Of a stretch of DNA of 14,549 nt, positions 1 to 7,285 are shown piece by piece. Made by a program: the position numbers and the translations under genes. Below the pieces are notes generated by a model. That model saw nothing but the letters and a program-made list of their open reading frames with translations, ran no database searches and was not told where the DNA came from. Every line of letters begins with the position of its first letter. The first letter of the stretch is position 1. This stretch comes from Sutterella sp. (GTDB taxonomy: Bacteria > Pseudomonadota > Gammaproteobacteria > Burkholderiales > Burkholderiaceae_F). The stretch is taken from NCBI GenBank assembly GCA_020025965.1, contig JAHHRG010000051.1, positions 1 through 14,549 on the forward strand, in the 5' to 3' direction.

Positions 1-1
1 A

Positions 2-1579
2 TATTCAAGTGCGGCATTCTATCAAAATTTTAGACTTCTTGATGAAGTGGGCTATTTTACTGAAGATGCTTTGAGAAAACCCTTAATTCATCTTTGGAGC
101 CTTGCGATTGAAGAACAGTTTTATATTGTTTTCCCAATTATCTGTTGGTCTATTTGGCACTTTACGCGTTCAAAAAAAAATATTGGTCTAGCGGTATTTT
201 CCATAACATTTTCTTCTTTAATTTTATGTTTTCTAACTCAAGATGTTAACTTCAATTTTTATTTTCCTTTTAATAGGTTTTGGGAGCTTGGTGCAGGTAT
301 TAATCTAGCTTATTTAGAGATATTTTGTTCTTTTGACACGAAGACAGTTCCGAAAGGTTTTCGTAATTTTCTCTCCGTCACTGGACTCGGTGCTATTCTT
401 ACGCCGATGTTTTTAGGAACGGGAGAAATGGTACATCCTGGATGGATTACATTGTTCCCTGTATTGGGATCTCTGTTATTGATATTGGCTAAGCCAGATG
501 CAATTGTAAATCGTAAGTTGCTATCATGGAGGCCAATGACGTTTATTGGCCTTATTAGTTATTCTCTGTATTTATGGCATTGGCCATTGCTCTCTTATTT
601 ATTTATTTGCGTACCAGAGTCATATACTATTTCAAAGCTTATAGCACTTGGCTTGAGTTTTGTACTGTCAACTATAATTTATCTCCTTATAGAAAATCCT
701 ATTCGTCGATGTGAAAAAATTGGTAATTTTTCTACATCCCTATTGCTATTTATAGGACTTATTTTTATAGCAATTATGGGGCAAAGTATAAAATATACAC
801 AAGGTCTTCCTAATCGTTATGGCTCGCCTCTATTGAATACAGTTAATTCTATCCGTGCAGTTGGAGAATGGGATGCTTTTAATGAAGCTCAAAAAATAGA
901 ATATCATGGAATTGAGATTTCGACTCCTGATAAATCATCATTTCCGACAATTATATTTGCAGGAGACTCACATGCAGTGCAATATTATCTTCGTGCCGAT
1001 TATCTTAGCAAGGTAAACGGGTTAAATGTTGGCTTTATAGGGCGGGGAGGGTGTTTTGTCTTTTCTCCAGAATCTGGGTGCAGTAAAGAATTTCATGCAA
1101 TTAAGAAGTTAATTTCTGATGAGCGAGTTAAAACTCTTGTAATTGGTAATATTTGGGGGTACTGGTCTCGAAAAGCCTATTTTAATTCGGCAGTTGAAAC
1201 TTTAAAAAAGGCACTTCTTAAGAGGCCAGATTTGAAAGTCTATGTTTTATTAGATTATCCATGGACGCCGCCGAGAATTAATAATCAACAAGGCGAGTAT
1301 GATCCGATGAGGCATATCAATAGACTTAAAATCAATGAAAGAGACTTTATAGTTCCTTATCCTGAAGATGAATCATGGAATAACGGAAATAAGAGAATTG
1401 TAGAACTATTAGCTGACTTTGTTACATTTATTCCAGTCGAATCCTATATTTGTCCTGAGCGGCAATGTAATTTGCTCAAATGGTATCGTGATGATGATCA
1501 TTTACAACCTATGCGTCTAAAAGAAGAAGCTTGTTGGCTAGACCAAGTTTTCGAAAATCATAACCTTATTAGAAAATAA
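2..1579 (+). CDS. OafA-type acyltransferase with C-terminal SGNH domain (5' end outside window)
   Basis: Integral membrane acyltransferase-3 family protein, expected to transfer an acetyl (acyl) group to a surface glycan such as O-antigen or capsule. The frame is open from base 2, so the start lies upstream; about 525 residues are visible. The GTG at 47 falls inside the conserved core and is not a start. Just after it comes the family signature HLWSLAIEEQFYIVFP (usually HTWSLAVEEQFY), then a series of hydrophobic helices, including the SLYLWHWPLLSYL segment typical of this family. After the last helix a periplasmic SGNH hydrolase-like domain follows: FAGDSHAVQYY carries the GDSH nucleophile block and YRDDDHLQPM near the end carries the DxxH catalytic Asp/His. 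The N-terminal helices with the family's Arg/His motif are not in the window. The gene is markedly AT-rich compared with everything right of 1885, which suggests acquisition by transfer. The acceptor glycan cannot be read from sequence. Confidence 0.9.
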   Translation, partial: YSSAAFYQNFRLLDEVGYFTEDALRKPLIHLWSLAIEEQFYIVFPIICWSIWHFTRSKKNIGLAVFSITFSSLILCFLTQDVNFNFYFPFNRFWELGAGINLAYLEIFCSFDTKTVPKGFRNFLSVTGLGAILTPMFLGTGEMVHPGWITLFPVLGSLLLILAKPDAIVNRKLLSWRPMTFIGLISYSLYLWHWPLLSYLFICVPESYTISKLIALGLSFVLSTIIYLLIENPIRRCEKIGNFSTSLLLFIGLIFIAIMGQSIKYTQGLPNRYGSPLLNTVNSIRAVGEWDAFNEAQKIEYHGIEISTPDKSSFPTIIFAGDSHAVQYYLRADYLSKVNGLNVGFIGRGGCFVFSPESGCSKEFHAIKKLISDERVKTLVIGNIWGYWSRKAYFNSAVETLKKALLKRPDLKVYVLLDYPWTPPRINNQQGEYDPMRHINRLKINERDFIVPYPEDESWNNGNKRIVELLADFVTFIPVESYICPERQCNLLKWYRDDDHLQPMRLKEEACWLDQVFENHNLIRK

Positions 1580-1594
1580 AAATAAGCTTCATCG

Positions 1595-1631
1595 AAAAAA
1601 ATACAGCTAATTTTACTAGCTCTTATTTTTT
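1595..1631 (+). terminator. Intrinsic terminator after the acyltransferase gene
   Basis: A short stem AGCTA (1605-1609) / TAGCT (1617-1621) with loop ATTTTAC is flanked by an A-run on the left and TTATTTTTT on the right. The A and T runs extend the stem, so it could also stop transcription from the other strand. It lies 15 bases past the stop codon of the acyltransferase. Confidence 0.6.
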
Positions 1632-1885
1632 GTGTGAGTAAACTAAATAATCAATGTTATTTGATGCGACTAGGTGGTTTTATCCTCTATAAATTTATAA
1701 GGTGTATTTTGGGTGTTTTTATGCAAATGTTTGTTGCTTAATGTTTTATGTTAATCGCTCAGAGAAAATATTATGAAAAAGAGATATAAGGATAGATTTA
1801 TATTTTAAAAATTGTGTGCTTTCTAACCACTCTAACTACCTTTAAATCAACACATCGGAAAGATATCTAGTAACCTAAAAGCGCC
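1632..1885. other. AT-rich gene-free stretch at a base-composition boundary
   Basis: No reading frame of useful length or RNA gene was recognised here. The DNA stays as AT-rich as the acyltransferase gene up to about 1850 and then changes abruptly to the composition of the potE-like gene. A promoter for that gene must lie here, since the preceding terminator separates it from the acyltransferase. Several TATAAT-like strings exist in such AT-rich sequence and none can be chosen with confidence. No tRNA, insertion sequence or direct repeat marking a junction was seen. Confidence 0.5.
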
Positions 1886-3214
1886 ATGAAGACAATTGAA
1901 AAACCGAAGATGACGTGCATGCAGCTCACGATGGCCGTGATGCTTAACATGTTGGGGTCCTCCATTATTCTCATGCCGACGAAATTGGCCGAGATCGGGA
2001 CAATGTCCATTTTGTCCTGGATCGTTACCATCAGCGGCGCGACGACAATTGCCTATGTTTTCGCCAAGTGCGGAATGTTCAGCCGACGAACGGGCGGTAT
2101 GGGCGGCTATGCCTCCTACGCTTTCGGCAAGTCTGGCAGTTTTATTGCCAACTTCAGTTACGGGGTTTCTCTCGTAATTGCCAATCTGACGATTGCGATT
2201 TCTATTGTTGGCTATCTCATGGTGCTCTTTGAGTGGACGCTGACCCCATTGCAAATGGGCTTGGCGAGTATCGCCATTATTTGGGTCTGCAGTTTCCCGA
2301 ACATCAAGGGGGCGCGTTTTATCGGTGCACTCTCTCACTATTCGAGTTACGGGATCATTTTGCCCGTTTTGGTTCTCCTCGTCGTGGGTTGGCATTGGTT
2401 CTCTGTCGATCGTTATGTCGAGGCTTGGAATCCGCAGAACCTGTCGCTTTTCGACGGAATTTCCGCCGGGATTACGATGACGCTCTGGGGGTTCCTGGGG
2501 TTGGAAACGGCGTGCGCCAATTCCGAAGCAGTTGAAAATCCGGAAAAATCCGTACCGATTGCCATGGTTTTGGCAACACTCGGTGCCGGTTTTGTGTATG
2601 TGGCATCGATTAATCTCTCTTTCGGCATTGTTGAAAATGCCGCAATGGCTACGTCGACGGCTCCTTTCGGTCTTGTCTTTGCCACGATGTTCTCCCCTGA
2701 AATCGGCAAGCTTGTGATGGCGCTGATGGCCTTGGCTTGCGCAGGCTGTTTGACGAGCTGGCAGTTTACGATTGCCGAAGTTTTCCGTGTGTCAGCGAAC
2801 GAAGGTTATTTCCCGAAAGTGTTCGGGAAGGTTACGCGACTGAATGTTCCTGTTCTCGGTATCGTACTCGTTCTTGTTGCTCAGACGCTTGCCGCATTGA
2901 TGACTGTGGACCCCCGACTCGAACAGCAGTTTTTCATTTTGAAGGACTTGGCTGTTGTGACGAACCTTGTGCCTTATCTTCTTACCTTTGCCGCTGTCAA
3001 CGTGATTATTCACCGTGAAGGTGTCGATCCGAAGCTGGGTGAAAGAATCACACTCTTTGCGTCTATTGCTTCCGTCTATTCGCTCTATGCGCTTTATGCC
3101 TCCGGTCCGACCGCGATGATGTGGGGGGCGTTAACGACTTTCATGGGCATTTGGCTGTACGGTTATGCAGCGAAGAACATGGAAAAGAAAGGCTCCTTAA
3201 AAGGGGCGGAGTAG
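1886..3214 (+). CDS. potE: PotE-type putrescine/ornithine antiporter (APC superfamily)
   Basis: Twelve-helix inner-membrane amino acid/polyamine transporter. In E. coli PotE exchanges putrescine for ornithine and also takes up putrescine. At 442 residues it matches E. coli PotE (439) almost end to end, with shared blocks such as PTKLAEIGT, FAKCGMFSRRTGGMGGY, YGVSLVIAN, MTLWGFLGLE, WQFTIAEVF and EGYFPK. Known E. coli functional positions retained include Cys62, Tyr78, Trp201, Glu207, Cys210, Cys285, Trp292, Tyr308 and the aligned Tyr425 and Glu433. Changed positions are Glu77 to Ser, Cys286 to Ala, Lys301 to Arg and Trp422 to Ile. The ATG at 1886 is the first start after an in-frame stop at 1871 and gives the family's usual length, but no good Shine-Dalgarno sequence precedes it. 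E. coli potE lies beside the ornithine decarboxylase gene speF; no decarboxylase is in this window. Exact substrates are inferred from homology. Confidence 0.93.
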   Translation: MKTIEKPKMTCMQLTMAVMLNMLGSSIILMPTKLAEIGTMSILSWIVTISGATTIAYVFAKCGMFSRRTGGMGGYASYAFGKSGSFIANFSYGVSLVIANLTIAISIVGYLMVLFEWTLTPLQMGLASIAIIWVCSFPNIKGARFIGALSHYSSYGIILPVLVLLVVGWHWFSVDRYVEAWNPQNLSLFDGISAGITMTLWGFLGLETACANSEAVENPEKSVPIAMVLATLGAGFVYVASINLSFGIVENAAMATSTAPFGLVFATMFSPEIGKLVMALMALACAGCLTSWQFTIAEVFRVSANEGYFPKVFGKVTRLNVPVLGIVLVLVAQTLAALMTVDPRLEQQFFILKDLAVVTNLVPYLLTFAAVNVIIHREGVDPKLGERITLFASIASVYSLYALYASGPTAMMWGALTTFMGIWLYGYAAKNMEKKGSLKGAE

Positions 3215-3270
3215 AGATTGAGTTATGTCAAAAGTTTAAGCGTCATTTGCCGACAATATATTTCGTAGAC

Positions 3271-3299
3271 TCGACAAATGGGGTTTATCGTGGCATAAT
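3271..3299 (+). promoter_or_regulatory. Near-consensus sigma-70 promoter of the candidate small RNA
   Basis: TCGACA (3271-3276, 5 of 6 to TTGACA) and CATAAT (3294-3299, 5 of 6 to TATAAT) are separated by exactly 17 bases. Transcription would start around 3301-3307. No protein gene follows on this strand before a strong terminator at 3415-3452, so the promoter most simply serves a short non-coding transcript. Confidence 0.6.
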
Positions 3300-3300
3300 A

Positions 3301-3452
3301 TCCCTATGTTCTGATCGGCTCTAAGCGATCATGAATATAGGGCGTAAGCCCGACACTGCTCTCTGCGGTGAGAAAGAATCGAACAGTAAGGCGTTCGATC
3401 CTTTCAAGGGGGATAAAAAGACCGGTCTTTCGACGAAGACCGGTCTTTTTTT
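3301..3452 (+). ncRNA. Candidate small structured RNA, unclassified
   Basis: A transcript of about 150 bases is bounded by a good promoter on the left and a strong intrinsic terminator on the right, with no following gene on the same strand. Visible helices are GATCG (3313-3317) with CGATC about eight bases later, CCCTAT with ATAGGG enclosing it, and ATCGAAC with GTTCGAT around an AGTAAGGC loop. TATCCC near the 5' end could alternatively pair with GGGATA just before the terminator, giving a long-range closing stem. A long closing stem plus a GAAC...GTTC hairpin on the 3' side recalls 6S RNA, but the stretch is shorter than usual 6S RNAs and I cannot match it with confidence. It does not look like tmRNA, SRP RNA, RNase P RNA or a riboswitch that I know. 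A 71-codon frame across it has no ribosome-binding site and is not considered coding. Confidence 0.5.
3415..3452 (+). terminator. Very strong intrinsic terminator of the small RNA
   Basis: Two 15-base arms (3415-3429 and 3436-3450) pair perfectly around a six-base TCGACG loop, followed by a T-run. The core of each arm, AAGACCGGTCTT, is itself a perfect palindrome, so the inverted repeat is at the same time a direct repeat. The A-run on the left side gives some potential to stop minus-strand transcription too. Confidence 0.9.
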
Positions 3453-3484
3453 ATTTACCGTGAACGAAAAAAGAAACGCAAGGT

Positions 3485-3517
3485 GTCGGAAGACAGTTCG
3501 CTTAAAGACTGTCCGAC
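3485..3517. repeat. Inverted repeat (hairpin) downstream of the small RNA
   Basis: GTCGG (3485-3489) and ACAGT (3493-3497) pair with ACTGT (3508-3512) and CCGAC (3513-3517), leaving a three-base bulge on the left arm and a ten-base loop. No T-run follows directly on the plus strand; on the minus strand a T-rich stretch begins about 13 bases further on. It may be a weak terminator for minus-strand transcription leaving rlhA, or an unrelated structure. Confidence 0.4.
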
Positions 3518-3592
3518 TATACAAATTAATAGGATTGTCTGCTTAAAACGGCCGCAAGGGGTAGCTCGTAATCAATACAATCGTTTGAGCTC

Positions 3593-3637
3593 TCCTTTCC
3601 GTTGAACGCAAGTAAAAACAAAGCTGAACGGAAAGGA
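3593..3637. repeat. 11-bp perfect inverted repeat beyond the 3' end of rlhA
   Basis: TCCTTTCCGTT (3593-3603) and AACGGAAAGGA (3627-3637) are exact complements around a 23-base spacer. It lies 24 bases beyond the rlhA stop codon, where a terminator would be expected, but the U-run normally needed is missing. It may stabilise the mRNA 3' end or mark something else. Confidence 0.45.
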
Positions 3638-3660
3638 TTTATTCAGATAAAAACAGTTGC

Positions 3661-5583
3661 TCAGAGCTTTTCAATCGTCATGTTGCAGGGGTGAGGACGA
3701 CAATGGAAAAGTGCTTTGATTTTTTCTCCGGCCGAATTCACGAGAATCAACGGTTCGGGTCGGAGTTCCTCTCTGGGAATGTCTTTTACTTGATCGGGGA
3801 AAAAGCGTACGGTTTTGGGACAACGGTTTAACTGAGCGCGAATGCAATGACGACAAGTCATCAGAGCGACGTTCTGAATGTGTTTCACTTCAAACGCCGG
3901 TTCAATCACGGTCGTGCCGTGCTGACGATAAAAGTCACGCGCTTTTTCATTGGCGACGTTGGCTTCAAAGCCAACCGTTTCCTCAGGATATTCAACGGTA
4001 GCATCGACAGGCGCACGGTGAGAAATCGGACGTAGCGCGGCACGCTGAGCGGTCAAATCGTCAATGGCATCACGACGTAAAGCATTCGTGATGGAGGCGG
4101 GAACAAAAACATCGAGATCGTCAGGGACGTAAATCTCGGCGGCTTCGTACCAGGTATCTCCCAGACGGGCCAGGTTACGACGAAGCGTTTCGATGTTACG
4201 GTCGGGGTTTGACGGTTTGTCGAGATCCATTGCAACATAGGCTTCCCCGCAATGCTTGCCGTCGGAGACGAGCACCGTCAGAGAATCGTCGTAATGCGTA
4301 AAGGTAATCGAGACGGGAATCTTGCGTTCGGCAGATTGACCGGCCAATTCACGCGCAAAGGCCTGATCGCGATTTCGCATGAGTTTGAGTCCGCGGCGAA
4401 GACCTTCGGGTAACTCACGAGGATTGCGAAGAATCAATTTGATATTGCCGTTGGGTTGCACTTCGGCACGGTTGACAGACAACCCGTGGACTTCTTCATC
4501 TTCTCCCACATAGGTCAAGCCGTCGCCGTTCACAATTTCTACGCCTTTCTTCGGGCGCAAGACGGCAAAACCCGGCTCCACGCGAACGCATTCGCCGACG
4601 AGGGCTCCAGTGTTCTTAGGGCTGTCAAGCTGAGCCTTTTCATAGGGCTTGTCATATTCACGACCGTGGACAAAATAGTCCGTATGGCCACGCTGAAAGC
4701 TCTTATCGGGATCCGGCGTAAAAGTGGTTGTCGTACGGCCGTCAGACGAACGACAAAGATCCGGACGACGCGCCAGAATCTTGTCGATCTCACGGCGATA
4801 AAAAGCCGTGATGTTTTTAACGTAAGCAATGTCCTTGAGACGTCCCTCAATCTTGAAGGACGAGACGCCGGCATCAATCAGTTCTTCCAGGTTTGCACTC
4901 TGATCGTTGTCTTTTAACGAGAGAACGTGGCTTCGCGAAGCAATCTTTTTTCCGTCTTCGGTAAAGACGTCATAAGGAAGACGACAGAGCTGTGCGCAAG
5001 CACCGCGGTTGGCACTGCGCCCGAGCATCGCTTCACTCATGTAGCAGCGACCCGAGAAGGAGACGCAAAGCGCGCCGTGGACGAAATATTCGATACGGGT
5101 CTGCTTCATGGCCTGACGACAAGCTTTCACTTCATCCAGATCAAGTTCGCGGGCAACGACGATCTGAGAGAATCCCACTTTTTCGAGGAAGGCACATTTC
5201 TCGGGGGTACGAATGTCACATTGAGTTGATGCGTGAAGTTCAATGTCAGGAAGCGGACCGTTCAAGAGCCCCATGTCCTGCACAATCAGCACGTCAACGC
5301 CTGCTTTCGCCGCATCAAAAGCGAGCGATCGGGCTTTCTCGATTTCATCGTCTTTAAAGAGCGTATTCAAGGCCATGAAGACGCGCGCATGAAAGCGGTG
5401 CGCGTAGTCGCAGAGACGTTTGATGTCGTCAAGAGAATTGCCTGCAGCCTGACGCGCACCGAAGGCGGGACCGCCGATATAGACGGCATCGGCTCCGTGA
5501 TCAATGGCGGCAATCCCCGTGTCCGCATCGCGGGCCGGGGCCAAGAGTTCAATGGCGTTGAGAGGAAGCTCGGTTTCTCGCAC
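3661..5583 (-). CDS. rlhA: RlhA (YdcP), U32-family protein for 23S rRNA cytidine hydroxylation
   Basis: Cytosolic U32 'peptidase'-family protein. E. coli RlhA is required for 5-hydroxylation of C2501 in 23S rRNA, and the family is not thought to act mainly as a protease. At 640 residues it is close to E. coli RlhA (653) and much longer than TrhP/YegQ-type relatives. Strong matches run throughout: ELLAPARDAD, GADAVYIGGPAFGAR, IELHASTQCDIRT, FVHGALCVSFSGRC, GRSANRGACAQLCRLPY, LSLKDNDQSANL, SFKIEGRLKD and YVKNITAFYRREID. Four cysteines, C173, C180, C196 and C200, fit the iron-sulfur site proposed for U32 proteins; more cysteines lie in the C-terminal CRHCIRAQLNRCPK and CRPHPC segments. Translation starts at a GTG; an in-frame stop lies five codons upstream and no ATG is available before residue 70. 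It follows the ankyrin gene by 51 bases on the same strand, so co-transcription is likely. Confidence 0.93.
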   Translation of the reverse strand: MRETELPLNAIELLAPARDADTGIAAIDHGADAVYIGGPAFGARQAAGNSLDDIKRLCDYAHRFHARVFMALNTLFKDDEIEKARSLAFDAAKAGVDVLIVQDMGLLNGPLPDIELHASTQCDIRTPEKCAFLEKVGFSQIVVARELDLDEVKACRQAMKQTRIEYFVHGALCVSFSGRCYMSEAMLGRSANRGACAQLCRLPYDVFTEDGKKIASRSHVLSLKDNDQSANLEELIDAGVSSFKIEGRLKDIAYVKNITAFYRREIDKILARRPDLCRSSDGRTTTTFTPDPDKSFQRGHTDYFVHGREYDKPYEKAQLDSPKNTGALVGECVRVEPGFAVLRPKKGVEIVNGDGLTYVGEDEEVHGLSVNRAEVQPNGNIKLILRNPRELPEGLRRGLKLMRNRDQAFARELAGQSAERKIPVSITFTHYDDSLTVLVSDGKHCGEAYVAMDLDKPSNPDRNIETLRRNLARLGDTWYEAAEIYVPDDLDVFVPASITNALRRDAIDDLTAQRAALRPISHRAPVDATVEYPEETVGFEANVANEKARDFYRQHGTTVIEPAFEVKHIQNVALMTCRHCIRAQLNRCPKTVRFFPDQVKDIPREELRPEPLILVNSAGEKIKALFHCRPHPCNMTIEKL

Positions 5584-5634
5584 GTTAATTTCGCTTTAGT
5601 GTGTATTTGTGGGGTCTGAGATTGTAAGGCCGAA

Positions 5635-6363
5635 TCAGCGCTTCAGGCCTCGAACGGCACAGCGTTCGACGGCAAGATAGTCGGCCAATTCTGTATCACC
5701 CGAACGGCGGGCCATGTCGGCAGGGGAGAGTCCGCCCTGATTGCAGTAGTCGCGGTAAGCGCCGGCACGTAAAAGCAACATGACGCATTCTCTATCAGGA
5801 AAGCGGGCAGCCATATAAAGCGGCGTGACGCCTGATTTTGTTTGGGCGTTGACATTGGCGCCCAATTTAATGAGGCGTTCGACAAAGTCTTCCCGGCCTT
5901 CGGTGGCGGCATAGTGAAGCGCAGTCCACCCTTCGGCTTTGTTCACCGATGCGCCGCGTTCGATCATCTTGTTGAAAAAATCTTCACGACCTTTAAAGAC
6001 GGCAAGCATCAGAGGTGTTTCCCCCATGTTGTTTTCTTTCGAAACGTCCGTAAGGGAAGAGGCGAGGAGCGTATCGGCCATGCGCCAGTTGTCATAGCGA
6101 AGTGCGTAGGTAAGGGGCGTATCGCCGTTTTCAAGGATGATGTTGGGGTTGACGCCTTTCTTTAGAAGCGAACTGACTTTCGTCGTCTGGGCATGTTCAA
6201 CGGCATAGATAAAGTCACGAATGTTCTGTGTGATTTCAGCGTTGTCCTCTTCTGTCAGTTGAATGGTTACGGTATCGTGTTCGTTCTGGGCAAAAACCGG
6301 AGAGGAGGAGCCGACAACAAAGAGAGTGGCTAAAGAGAGAAGGAAAGCGGTCTTTTTCATCAT
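5635..6363 (-). CDS. Secreted ankyrin-repeat protein
   Basis: A 242-residue protein with a Sec signal peptide: MMKK, a hydrophobic core, and a likely cleavage site after SSPVFA (residue 25), so it should act in the periplasm or outside. The rest is almost entirely ankyrin repeats, about six, recognisable by G-TPL-AA / LL-GA motifs such as NGDTPLTYAL, MGETPLMLAV, GWTALHYAA and SGVTPLYMAA. Ankyrin repeats bind other proteins; no catalytic domain is visible and the partner is unknown. The start is the ATG at 6363, directly after the TAA of the tatD-like gene with no gap. No clear Shine-Dalgarno sequence precedes it, so translation probably depends on ribosomes finishing tatD. A second ATG follows at once. 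Function remains unassigned. Confidence 0.85.
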   Translation of the reverse strand: MMKKTAFLLSLATLFVVGSSSPVFAQNEHDTVTIQLTEEDNAEITQNIRDFIYAVEHAQTTKVSSLLKKGVNPNIILENGDTPLTYALRYDNWRMADTLLASSLTDVSKENNMGETPLMLAVFKGREDFFNKMIERGASVNKAEGWTALHYAATEGREDFVERLIKLGANVNAQTKSGVTPLYMAARFPDRECVMLLLRAGAYRDYCNQGGLSPADMARRSGDTELADYLAVERCAVRGLKR

Positions 6364-7158
6364 TTAAAAGGTCATGGCCGGCAAATCAACCGGCAAATTA
6401 AAGAGACGGATGGCATTGGCGGTCGTTTGGTAAGCGACTTCTTCCGTTGTCAGTCCTCGCATTTCTGCATGGCATTTCGCCACGTATTCGACATACTGCG
6501 GTTCGCAACGTTTGCCGCGAAAAGGTACAGGAGCCATATAAGGGCAGTCGGTTTCAAGGAGAATACGATCAAGGGGTAGCTTGGCGGCGACTTCTCGCAG
6601 AGCCTCGTTACGCTTGAAAGTCAGGTTTCCCGTAAAGGAGATATGGCCGCCGGCATCAATAATCCCTTGAGCCGTGTTCATATCGCCACAATAGCAGTGC
6701 ATGACGAATCCCATGTCGCCCGCTTTTTCATCGCGCAGAATCTCGAGCGCCGCGGCTTCGGCATCTCGGGCGTGAATGATGAGGGGCTTGCCGACCTGAC
6801 GAGCCGCTTCGATATGACGGCGAAAACGGTCGCGTTGCCAGTCGAGCGGTTCCTTACACCAGTAAAAATCGAGCCCGGTTTCACCGACGGCCACCATACC
6901 GGGACGCACGGCGATTTCGGCGATCTCATCAACAGATACTTCGGGCTTGTCTTCGTATTCGGGATGAAGAGCCCAGGCTCCAAAGAGAAAGCCGGCATGA
7001 TCCGTGACGAGCTGTTCCACGAGGGGAAGATCGTCGCGATCGCATCCGATCACCGTAGCGGCTACCATTCCGGCCGCTTTCATACGGTCGATGACGGCAT
7101 CGCGGTCCTCGGCAAAAGCCCCGTCATTCAAATGACTGTGAGAATCGATTAAGTACAT
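6364..7158 (-). CDS. TatD-family metal-dependent hydrolase (DNase)
   Basis: TatD/YcfH-type TIM-barrel hydrolase, a cytosolic metal-dependent enzyme; characterised members are DNases with 3'-5' exonuclease activity, though YcfH-like paralogues are less well defined. Counting from the chosen start (264 residues, usual for the family), the metal ligands are in place: H7 and H9 in LIDSHSHLN, E93 in AVGETGLDFYW, H129 in LIIHAR, H154 in FVMHCYCG, and D204 in LLETDCPYMAPVPFRGK. The frame extends two codons further to a TTG at 7164, but the ATG at 7158 places the protein start where the family normally has it. It appears to be the first gene of a minus-strand unit with the ankyrin gene and rlhA. The terminator at 7218-7261 separates it from the upstream exporter operon, so it needs its own promoter in the ~60 bases before it; only weak candidate boxes are seen. 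Confidence 0.92.
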   Translation of the reverse strand: MYLIDSHSHLNDGAFAEDRDAVIDRMKAAGMVAATVIGCDRDDLPLVEQLVTDHAGFLFGAWALHPEYEDKPEVSVDEIAEIAVRPGMVAVGETGLDFYWCKEPLDWQRDRFRRHIEAARQVGKPLIIHARDAEAAALEILRDEKAGDMGFVMHCYCGDMNTAQGIIDAGGHISFTGNLTFKRNEALREVAAKLPLDRILLETDCPYMAPVPFRGKRCEPQYVEYVAKCHAEMRGLTTEEVAYQTTANAIRLFNLPVDLPAMTF

Positions 7159-7217
7159 TGGCAATAAGGTAAAACGTGAATTCTTCTAGTGTAGCCGTTT
7201 GAGAGATTCTTGTAGGG

Positions 7218-7261
7218 AAAAAAAAGATGAAAACGGGATGCTCCCGACAAGAAGCATCCCG
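7218..7261 (-). terminator. Intrinsic terminator of the exporter operon
   Basis: CGGGATGCT (7234-7242) pairs with AGCATCCCG (7253-7261) around a ten-base loop. On the minus strand it is followed by TTTTCATC and then eight T's (A-run at 7218-7225). It stands 24 bases past the stop codon of the last permease gene and ahead of the tatD-like gene. Confidence 0.88.
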
Positions 7262-7285
7262 AAAAGGTTTTTCAACCGCACCATT

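Noticed and set aside
1847..2395. Minus-strand frame opposite potE (182 codons)
   Set aside because: Polar, low-complexity translation antisense to a membrane protein gene; a shadow frame.
3121..3324. Small plus-strand frame overlapping the end of potE
   Set aside because: Mostly an out-of-frame reading of potE running into the small-RNA promoter, with no start signal.
3301..3452. Firm assignment of the small RNA as 6S RNA
   Set aside because: Only a closing stem and one hairpin resemble 6S. The length is short and the central bubble cannot be matched by eye, so it is left unclassified.
3331..3546. Small plus-strand frame across the small-RNA locus and its terminator
   Set aside because: It reads straight through a strong terminator, lacks a ribosome-binding site and has no coding character; its Lys/Thr repeats come from the palindromic terminator arms.
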